A stretch of DNA of 33,702 nt from Acidobacteriota bacterium (lineage in GTDB: Bacteria; Acidobacteriota; UBA6911): positions 1-33,702 of the forward strand of contig QHZE01000096.1 of the NCBI GenBank assembly GCA_003225335.1. The letters run 5' to 3'. This document shows, piece after piece, positions 17,268-24,600 of the stretch. The translations under genes and the position numbers were made by a program. The notes beneath the pieces were generated by a model. The model was not told where the DNA came from, ran no database searches, and saw nothing but the letters and a program-made list of their open reading frames with translations. The stretch's first letter is position 1. Each line of letters begins with the position of its first letter.

Positions 17268-17957
17268 ATGAGTGCCTGGTCCATCTTGAACGGCCCCCTT
17301 CCCACTTGCCTTTGCGGGTTCGGAGCGGCGGCGGTACTGCTGTCCCTTTTTGCAGGATCGATTCCAGCTGCACCCTCGACAGAGCGCCCCGCTCAGGGGA
17401 GTCGCTCGGTCATCTCGGACGAGGCTCGAAAGCATAACCAATCGGGAATTGATCTCGCCCGGCAGCGCAACCACCGCGCAGCGGCAATAGAATTCCAGGA
17501 GGCTGTCCGGCTCCGGCCTGATTATGCCGAGGCGCACTACAACCTGGGCGTAGCTCAGGAGGCACTCGGTGAGCTGGGCCAGGCGATCGATGCGTTTCGT
17601 TCCGCTCTGAAGTTTCGGCCCGCTTCCGCCCCGATGCACCGCGCCCTCGGTCTGGCCCTTCTGAAGGGATATCACCTGGAAGACGCAGTCGCCGAGCTGC
17701 GGCGAAGCCTCGAGCTCGATCCGGGCTCCGCTGAAGCCCATTACAATCTGGGTCTTGCCTTTGGCCAACAGGGTCGTGTCGAAGCGGCATCTGCCGAGTT
17801 CCGGAAAGCGCTGCGGTTGCAGACTGGCTTTCATCAGGCCCGTCTCCGCCTGGGAGTCGCCCTGCGCCCTGAAAGCGCAAAACGAACTGACCGGCGCTAT
17901 CGCCGCATTTCGCCGGGCGGTCGCCCTCAAGCCGGACTTCGAGAAGGCCCGTTATAA
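17268..17957 (+). CDS. Secreted TPR protein, N-terminal fragment (frameshifted)
   Basis: The first part of a TPR protein. A signal peptide (hydrophobic run CGFGAAAVLLSLFAGSIPAAP) is followed by TPR units of about 34 residues with the usual A-E-A-H-Y-N-L-G core. Coding similarity stops at codon 199 (17864), where a 7-bp tandem duplication shifts the frame; the remaining residues to the stop at 17957 are out-of-frame Arg-rich sequence. The TPR units resume in another frame from 17872. The intact product would be about 784 residues, exported and made almost only of TPRs, thus probably a scaffold. The ATG at 17268 was preferred over an upstream GTG (17238) that lies inside a repeat. Confidence 0.8.
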   Translation: MSAWSILNGPLPTCLCGFGAAAVLLSLFAGSIPAAPSTERPAQGSRSVISDEARKHNQSGIDLARQRNHRAAAIEFQEAVRLRPDYAEAHYNLGVAQEALGELGQAIDAFRSALKFRPASAPMHRALGLALLKGYHLEDAVAELRRSLELDPGSAEAHYNLGLAFGQQGRVEAASAEFRKALRLQTGFHQARLRLGVALRPESAKRTDRRYRRISPGGRPQAGLREGPL

Positions 17958-19629
17958 CTTGGGAATCACGCTGCGCGCGCAAGGGCAAAAGCAGGCCGCC
18001 GAGGCAGAGCTGCGCCAGGGAGAGGTTTTGAAGAATTTCAGGCTTCGCCTGGCCCGCGCCAAGAGTCTGATAGTACAAGGAACAGAGGCGCTGAAGCGCG
18101 CGGACACTGATGCCGGATTACGGTTCTTTCAGGAAGCGCTGGAAGAGAGTCCCGAGCTTCCGGTCGCCCATTATTATCTCGGCGTTACCTGGGAGAAAAA
18201 GGGAGACATACCCAAGGCAATGACCTTCTATCAGAAGGCCCTGGAGCTTCAGCCGGACTACCCTCAAGCTCATTCCAGCTTGGGGTTGCTGTGGTGGCGT
18301 CAGGGAGAGCGTTCCAAGTCGCTGGAAAGCTTGCGGGAGGCCGTCCTGGGGGATCCCGATCTTGCCGAAGGCCACTATAACCTGGGCCTCGCATTGGCTC
18401 AGATGGGTCAATGGGAGGAGTCGGTCGACGAGCTTTCCGAAGCTGTCAGCCTGAATCCCCGCTATCTCGACGCCCGCATGAATCTCGGGCTGCTGTTGAG
18501 TCAAAAGAACGACCTTGCCGGCGCCGCCAGCGTGTTCCGAGAGATTCTCAAGCACCATCCCGATTCTGCCGAAGCGCGGAACAATTTAGGATTAGTCTTA
18601 CTGCAAGGCAAGGATGCCGCCGGAGCGCAGGTTTCTTTGAGAGAGGCCTTGCGCCTGAAGCCTGATTATGCCGAAGCCCATTACAACCTGGGACTGGCGC
18701 TGCTTCAAGCGGGACAGAGAGGTGCTGCCATCGAGCACCTCGCGAGAGCCCGGCAGCTCGATCCTCAGTCCGATGAAATTCGCAGGCGCCTGGCCGCTGC
18801 TTATATCGAGGGGCGGGATCCAGACCGCGCTTTGGCCGTGCTGAAATCGGCCGCCGGAGCAGAGGAACATTACCTCTCGGCAAGCGCTTTGCTTCTGTCA
18901 CGCCGCCTCCCTGAAGCCCTGAGCGAATCACGGCAGGCCTTGAAACAGGAGCCTCAGGAGCCCCGTTATTTGCTGCAGCAGGCCAGGATCTTGTTGCGCT
19001 TGGGGCAACATCCGGAGGCTCTTGAAATCCTGCGGCAGGTAAACCGGATCCAACCTCAGTGGGCCGAGCCTTACTACAGTGCCGGGGTCGGTTATTATCT
19101 CTTGCGCCGCTACGGCGATGCCCGGCGCAGTCTGGAGCGGGCGCTGGAGCTGGATCCACGCTCGGAAAGAGCTTTGTTTTTGTATGGCGCTACTCTGGCG
19201 AATGAAGGAAACAACAGCCAGGGTGAGGAATACCTTCTTCGCGCCATTGCCCTCGATCCGGCCAACGCTCGTTTCTATTACCACGTGGGCGCGATGCGGC
19301 TGCGTGACAACAAGCCGGACGAGGCGCGGCCGGCTTTCGAAAAAGCCATCCAGTTGAAGTCAGACTTCGCCCTGCCGCATTACCAGCTGGGCAAGCTCCT
19401 GGAGCGCGCAAACGATCTCGAGGCGGCCGCCAAGGAACTGGAGACGGCGGTGCGATGCCAGCCGGATCTGGCGCAGGCTTTCTACCATCTGGGACGGGTG
19501 TATGCCAGGCTGGGCGAGACCGAGAAATCGGCTCGCGCACTGGCGGCCTTTCAGCAGTTCAAGGAGAAGGAAGCCAGCGAGGACCGGGAATTCATGGAGA
19601 ATCTGCAGAAGGAAATTGGAATTCCATGA
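17872..19629 (+). CDS. Secreted TPR protein, C-terminal fragment (frameshifted)
   Basis: Continuation of the preceding TPR gene after the frameshift. The open frame extends back to 17755, but only the part from 17872 reads as TPR. It carries about 15 tandem TPR units, many with near-consensus cores (AHYNLGLALLQAG, ALELDPRSERALF), and ends in a short charged helix. No catalytic domain is visible. If the duplication is real and not corrected, this part lacks a signal peptide and would not be exported. An assembly error or a recent mutation would both fit, since the frame downstream is intact and well conserved. Confidence 0.82.
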   Translation, partial: KAQNELTGAIAAFRRAVALKPDFEKARYNLGITLRAQGQKQAAEAELRQGEVLKNFRLRLARAKSLIVQGTEALKRADTDAGLRFFQEALEESPELPVAHYYLGVTWEKKGDIPKAMTFYQKALELQPDYPQAHSSLGLLWWRQGERSKSLESLREAVLGDPDLAEGHYNLGLALAQMGQWEESVDELSEAVSLNPRYLDARMNLGLLLSQKNDLAGAASVFREILKHHPDSAEARNNLGLVLLQGKDAAGAQVSLREALRLKPDYAEAHYNLGLALLQAGQRGAAIEHLARARQLDPQSDEIRRRLAAAYIEGRDPDRALAVLKSAAGAEEHYLSASALLLSRRLPEALSESRQALKQEPQEPRYLLQQARILLRLGQHPEALEILRQVNRIQPQWAEPYYSAGVGYYLLRRYGDARRSLERALELDPRSERALFLYGATLANEGNNSQGEEYLLRAIALDPANARFYYHVGAMRLRDNKPDEARPAFEKAIQLKSDFALPHYQLGKLLERANDLEAAAKELETAVRCQPDLAQAFYHLGRVYARLGETEKSARALAAFQQFKEKEASEDREFMENLQKEIGIP

Positions 19630-19670
19630 TGCCGGCAATACCTGGCGAGCGAGCCGCATACCGCCGAGAC

Positions 19671-19751
19671 GGGAACCGCCGATGCACGCCGATTAACGCC
19701 GATGGAACCGATGAACATCCGCGTTCATCGGCGTTGATCGGCGGTTTCAAA
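19671..19751. repeat. Palindromic repeat, GCCGATG family (copy 1)
   Basis: GAACCGCCGATG is followed by CACGCCGATT, AACGCCGATG and GAACCGATGAAC, units at 10-bp spacing. The inverted part, CGTTCATCGGCGTTGATCGG, leads to CGGTTTCAAAC. A closely matching copy lies at 26973-27055 in the same orientation. It lies between the convergent TPR and oxidase genes. Confidence 0.8.
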
Positions 19752-19808
19752 CTTTCAACTGCCCCTCCCACAACCATGGCTGAACTCCAAACGGGCCGCG
19801 CCAGTCTA

Positions 19809-20312
19809 CTAATTCCCAAATTTCCATCGGGTCGCGGCGTTCAACGATTTCTTTTCTGCCAGGCCGAATGCCACTCGGGGTCGGAATTCAAATATCGGCT
19901 CTTCCTGGTAGGCCGACATATCCCAGCTGTACTTCTTCTCGTAGCGCGCGAAAAATCCCCGAGATCGCGGACCTGTCGCCAGCCGTGCCTCCCCTTCGAC
20001 GATTACGGCCTCGTCGGCGCGCTCGGTACACAGGATGCACTTCGGGTTCGCCGCCAGATTGCGCGCCTTTCGTGACTGCCGCCCTGTGGAGAAGTAGAAT
20101 CTGCCATCGAGCCAAAGCCCCCAGACGATCATGGTGTGCGGAGACCCATCCGGCCTTACGGTGGTGATCCAGTAATTGTGGGATTTCTTCAGGCGCTGCT
20201 CTGCCCAGCCCCAGGGCAGGAGTCCCTTGGTACCCTTGGGAAGTCCGTAGCCGGGCATGTGGGGACGGCTGGCATTGGGCGCGCGGGATTGCACTTTCTT
20301 GGATTTCGCCAT
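19809..20312 (-). CDS. Pyridoxamine 5'-phosphate oxidase-like flavoprotein
   Basis: A 167-residue protein with the split-barrel flavin-binding fold. After a basic leader it has HNYWITTVRPDGSPHTMIVWGLWLDG, here split as YWITTVRPDGSPH and VWGLWLDGRFYFST, then SRKARNLAANPKCILC and a closing strand FEFRPRVAFGL. These match the PPOX-like group whose members bind FMN, F420 or heme; the true PdxH substrate residues cannot be judged from sequence alone, so a specific reaction is not assigned. GGAGG lies 8 bases before the ATG. It is divergent from the TetR gene, with a MITE-like element between, and the regulator could control it. Confidence 0.85.
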   Translation of the reverse strand: MAKSKKVQSRAPNASRPHMPGYGLPKGTKGLLPWGWAEQRLKKSHNYWITTVRPDGSPHTMIVWGLWLDGRFYFSTGRQSRKARNLAANPKCILCTERADEAVIVEGEARLATGPRSRGFFARYEKKYSWDMSAYQEEPIFEFRPRVAFGLAEKKSLNAATRWKFGN

Positions 20313-20386
20313 GGTCAGGACCTCCGGCTATGCTGAATGGTGCAGATGAGCCGGCCTTCGTGTCAATCGTTAAGGCTCGCGCGAGT

Positions 20387-20590
20387 GCAATTAGAAATGG
20401 GAGTCAATTTCTGCCGCGGGATCCCCGCAAAAGACGGACCAATAACGAGTCCGATATGGAGTGCGGCGACTTGTCAGACTTGTCGCCGCTTTCGTTCTGA
20501 CGCCCGGGCCATTGCGGCGACAAGCCGCCGCACTCCAAAGGAGCTGTGATTGTTGGTCTGCGGTTGACCGAAGCGGCGCCTGAGGCGGCT
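20387..20590 (-). mobile_element. MITE-like element with inverted arms, copy 2
   Basis: Inverted relative of the 11452-11657 element, about 204 bp. GCAATTAG marks its left end; the right end is less clear. One arm (20514-20536) is identical to the copy 1 arm, while the other carries a 9-bp near-duplication (GACTTGTCA then GACTTGTCG at 20468-20485). It takes up over half of the 374-base gap between the divergent oxidase and TetR genes; the rest holds only the putative operator. Confidence 0.7.
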
Positions 20591-20647
20591 CGGCCTTGGT
20601 TGCGCTGTAAACACTGAACGCCGGGCGAACGCTGTCACGAGCATTTC

Positions 20648-20663
20648 TTTACCTTTCGGTATA
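20648..20663. promoter_or_regulatory. Putative TetR operator
   Basis: TTTACCTTTCGGTATA contains the dyad TACC-N4-GGTA, 24 bases before the TetR ATG. Many TetR regulators of this type bind such ACC-N4-GGT dyads near their own promoter, so autoregulation is plausible. The half-sites are short and the call rests on position and symmetry alone. Confidence 0.4.
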
Positions 20664-20686
20664 AAAGCGGCGTATGATTGCCAGGT

Positions 20687-21295
20687 ATGAAGAAAAAGAA
20701 GTCCGGTGCGCCGATGGGACGTCCGCGCGCGTTCGACGTGGATAAGGCGCTGGAGCGCGCGCTCCGGATGTTTTGGCGCAAAGGATTCGAGGGCACGTCC
20801 CTGTCGGATTTGACCAAGGCCATGGGAATCAACCGCCCGAGCCTTTATGCCGCCTTTGGCAATAAGGAGGCCCTGTTCCGCAAGGCGCTCGACCGCTACG
20901 ACGATGGGCCGGCATCCTACCTGCGCGAGGCGCTGGATGAGCCCTCGGCGCGCGACGTCGTTGAGCGGCTGCTGCGCGGGGCCGCCGGCTTGCTCACAGA
21001 TCCGCGCAATCCGCGGGGATGCCTCATGGTGCAGGGTGCGCTTTCCTGCGGCAAGGCGGGCGATCCCATCCGGAAGGAGCTGGCTTCGCGCCGTGTGGCG
21101 GGCGAGGCTGCAATACGCCGGCGCCTCGAGCGCGCGAAATCTGACGGCGATCTGCCGGCCGATGCGGACCCCGCCGACCTCGCCCGCTACGTCGCTACGG
21201 TCATCCATGGAATGGCGGTCCAGGCCGCAAGCGGCGCAAGCCGCGATGACTTGCAACGGGTTATCCAAACGGTGTTACGAGCCTGGCCGGAGTGA
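20687..21295 (+). CDS. TetR/AcrR family transcriptional regulator
   Basis: A 202-residue repressor-type protein. After a Lys-rich leader, GRPRAFDVDKALERALRMFW starts the TetR helix-turn-helix domain; GTSLSDLTKAMGINRPSLYAAFGNKEALF is the HTH, split here as GTSLSDLTKAMGI and RPSLYAAFGNKEALF. The C-terminal ligand-binding part includes PRGCLMVQGALSCG and IHGMAVQAASGAS, usual for the GRPR-F-D subgroup, whose members often control nearby small oxidoreductases or efflux genes. The inducing ligand is unknown. The ATG at 20687 was preferred to a TTG three codons earlier. Candidate targets are itself and the divergent flavoprotein gene. Confidence 0.9.
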   Translation: MKKKKSGAPMGRPRAFDVDKALERALRMFWRKGFEGTSLSDLTKAMGINRPSLYAAFGNKEALFRKALDRYDDGPASYLREALDEPSARDVVERLLRGAAGLLTDPRNPRGCLMVQGALSCGKAGDPIRKELASRRVAGEAAIRRRLERAKSDGDLPADADPADLARYVATVIHGMAVQAASGASRDDLQRVIQTVLRAWPE

Positions 21296-21482
21296 GATGA
21301 AACCTGCCGAGTCCCGGACTTACGCTCGGGCCGTCGCGGTTGAGATGGCTGTTGCGACAGACCATCGGAATCGGGGGAGTCGACTGCGGGCATCACACGC
21401 GGATCGTGTGAATTGCCCGCAATGGTCCGGTTGGCCGGCGCCCCGGGGAGAATTTGCAGGGAAAATCTGATGGAGGGAAACA

Positions 21483-21648
21483 GTGAGCACACTCAGCCTT
21501 CGCCTGCCAAACTCGCTCCATGAGCGGGCGCGCGAGCTCGCCGGGCGGGAGGGCATTTCGATGAGTACCTCGACGCCGCAGTAGCCTGGCGCGCTACCTC
21601 CGGGCGTTGGCGCAGGTACCGGACGTCGAGCCGGAGCCGTCCGACCGG
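21483..21648 (+). pseudogene. Remnant of a ribbon-helix-helix (HicB-like) antitoxin
   Basis: A good ribosome site (GGAGGG) and GTG start a frame reading STLSLRLPNSLHERARELAG and REGISM, the N-terminus of small RHH antitoxin-like proteins. After that, sequence is missing and the frame stops at about 21583. Pieces of the usual C-terminal half follow in other frames: EYLDAAVAWRA near 21562-21594 and then LAQVPDVEPEPSDR from about 21607. The gene thus seems to have suffered an internal deletion and a frameshift. No toxin gene was found beside it. The family call rests on recalled motif similarity. Confidence 0.65.
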
Positions 21649-21651
21649 CAC

Positions 21652-24600
21652 TCACGAGAGCGGCCAGTAGAGCTTCGCATAGCCCCAGACTGCCGGCCAG
21701 GGACCGCCGTATTCACGCGCCATGCGGTGCACGCAGCGGCGGAAAACGCGCCGCATGCCTTTACCGTAGGGACGCAAGCAAGCACCCGCGAATTCCTTGT
21801 TCAGGCGGCGTCGCGCCTCCTTGAAGGCTGTCTTCTTTTCCGGTTGCGGACTGCTGCGCAATTTCACCACGGCATCTGCCAGTGCGAACACCTTTTGCAT
21901 GAAGGGCCTAAAATCCGAAGCCTGGAATGTGTCAATCGTTTGCGCTGCGCGGTTCGCATCTCCCGCGAGCAACTCCTCCACCGCCAGCCACAATGCGAAA
22001 TCGTTTGAGGTATGATCGCGTATCGGCAGGCGAAGCGCGGCGCGGCAGACTTCGTTGGCCTCGGTGACACGGCCAAGGTCTCGGAAGGCCACCACCAGGT
22101 TTGAGAGCATCCACGGCTCGGCGTTCGGATGATCGCGCCAGCTTGCGAGCCACTTCACGACGGCTCGCCGCCGTCGCATACTCGTCAGCGTATAGCCTAC
22201 CGTGCCCCAAGCCTGGTCGTCTTTCGCCAGCCACGCCCGGTGCCGATGCAGCAGCCGCCATAGCAGAAACCCGTGCTCGAGGCGCGATGAACCGCGCCGG
22301 ACGAAGGGCTGGCGGACCGTTTTGCCCATGGCGTTCACATACGCGATAATGGCGCGCCGCCCAATCTCGCCGCGTTTGTGAAGACGGTCCAGTGTGCCGA
22401 GGATGAACCACCGGTCCCGAGCCAACTGGCGTTGCACCCAGACTTCACCCAACAGCGGGGCGGCATCCGGCAAGGCCAGCGCTTCGCGGAAGACTGCGTC
22501 CACCTCCCTTCGCCGGCCAAGCTTGTCGAGCGTCTCGGCGATGCCGGAGAGCGGCCACGGATCGTCGAGGTTCGCCACGCAAAGCTTCTTCAGAATGGCA
22601 AGCGCCTGATCGAACTGTTTCTGATAGGCCGCCAATTGGGCGGCGCGGGCTTCCACGAGCTCGCCGCCCACGTGCTGCCTCAGCCCTGCCAGCAATTCTG
22701 CCGCCGCGCGATCGTTCCGTTCTTCGAGCTCCAAATCGAACAGGCTGAACCCGGCGTAGCCGTAGGCGGGATCGAGCGCCAGGGCGCGGCGGAAATCCTC
22801 TTTGGCCCCGGCGCGGTCGCGGCTGCGGAGCTTCATGTCGCCCAGGTAGCACAGTGGCGTCGGGTTGAGCGGCTCCAGTTCTGCCATTTTTTGCACGGCT
22901 TCGATGGCTGCCTTGTGTTCGCCGATGTTCGAATGCCAACCTGCCAGGCATTGCCAGCCCCAGAACAGGCCCGGATTCTCCGCCACCACCACGTGCATCA
23001 TGACGATGGCCTTCTTCACATCGCCACGTTCGCCTTCAATCCAGGCGGCGCGAGCGCGAAGCTCGACGGGTGGCCGCTCACCCCATGCCTCCGGCCGGCA
23101 CGCAGCCAGCGCTTCCTCAAAACGCTTCTCTCGCGCAAGCACCGCGGCTTTGATGTCATGAGCGACAGGATCGCGCGGCTGAAGAGCAATCGCTTTGTCG
23201 AGTGCGGCGTGGAGCTCCACCTTCTCATTCGAGGCAACCAGCGTTTCGGCGAGCAACAGCCAAGGCCGCGCTTCCCCGCCGCGGCGGACGATAAGCTGAC
23301 GCGCCATCCGCGGCGCGAGCTCTGGCTGGCCGATCTCAGCGGCCCACTGGCGCAGCGCGCGCCAGGCCCAGTCGTAGTTCGGGTTCAACTCCAGCGCGTG
23401 TTGTATGCATGCGATGGCTTCCTGCTTCTCGTCGAGCTTCCACAGCACGTCGGCCAGGCATCCATGGTTCGAGGAATCCAGCGGCGAAGCCGCGCAGGCA
23501 TCTTCGAGAACTTTCCGTGATTTGTGGAATTCACCCGCGCGCGCATGCAGGTCCGCGAGCCGCTGCGATGCGATTCCGTAAGCGGGCTTGATTTGCAGCG
23601 CTTGCCGCAGGCAGGCGGCTTCCTCGGGGGCATTCAAGCGGGCCTGATGGACGAAAGCGCGATCGAGCCACAGCCGGGGCAGCAAAGGGAACCGCTCGGT
23701 GGCTTCGCGCGCGAGCTTCTCGGCTTCATCAAGGCGCTGGAGATCGACCAGTTGGAGAATGACCGCAGACCAGGCGTGCCACAGGTCGGGGCGCGCCGTC
23801 AGCGCCTGCCGCAGGAATGTCAGCAATTCCTGCGGCTGCAAAATGCCGCGCGCGATCTTGCGGAACGCGAGCACCCCATCCCCGAAGACGGTCTGCCGGA
23901 TCAACTCTTGTTCGATGAAGCTCAGCGCTTGCTTTCGTTCTTCGAGACTGGCGGAAACCTTCATCAGCGAAGCGATGGCAAACTCGGTGTCAACCGCAAG
24001 CCGCAATGCCTGTTGGAAATCCGTGCGTGCGGCGTCGGGATGGCCCTGGCGCAAAAGCAAGTCTCCGCGCACGCAGAATCCGTCGGGATGCACCGGTTCG
24101 AGTTGGAGGGCCTGGTCCGCTTCGGCCATAGCTTCGGGAAAGCGGCCCTGCTTCGCTAACGTGGCGGCCAGTTGGCGATGCGACCAGGCATCCGCCGGGT
24201 TGATCTCCAGCAGACGGCGAACAATCGGTTCCACGGCCCTGGCGCCTTCCTCGTGGAGCCAGTTGATCCATAGCTGGTGCAACGCGAAGTGATGCGGGAA
24301 GCGGGCGCACGCCAGTTCGAGATGCTGAAGAGCGGCGGCCCGGCCTTCAATTTCGGCCAGCAGCCACGTTACGGCGCGGTGGCCGTCCATCGAAAGCGGT
24401 TCCAGTTCGAGCGCTTCGCGCCAGAGCGAAAGCGCAGCCTTGTTGTCGCCGCGAAAATGCGCCATATCCGCGGCAGCGCGCAGCGTGGCGACCCTGGGCG
24501 CGCGGCCATTGGCGCGTTCAAGAAGTTTCCCGGCCTCATCAAGTTTTCCCCAGCGAGCGCAGGTCGTGGCGCCAAAAAGAAGCAGGTCGCCGTCGGAGGG

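Noticed and set aside
17858-17871. Programmed ribosomal frameshift in the TPR gene
   Set aside because: There is no slippery heptamer with a pseudoknot; the 7-bp duplication explains the frame change exactly.
15141-17930. A 929-codon open frame on the minus strand
   Set aside because: It lies antisense to the TonB-dependent receptor and TPR genes, shows no recognisable domain, and crosses the repeat and two gene boundaries. High GC in the coding strand commonly opens such frames.
20474-21268. A 264-codon minus-strand open frame
   Set aside because: It opposes the TetR gene and runs into the MITE-like element, so its end is repeat sequence.
21296-21482. Possible small gene or RNA after the TetR gene
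   Set aside because: No start signal, structure or conserved word was visible; the stretch is left unannotated.
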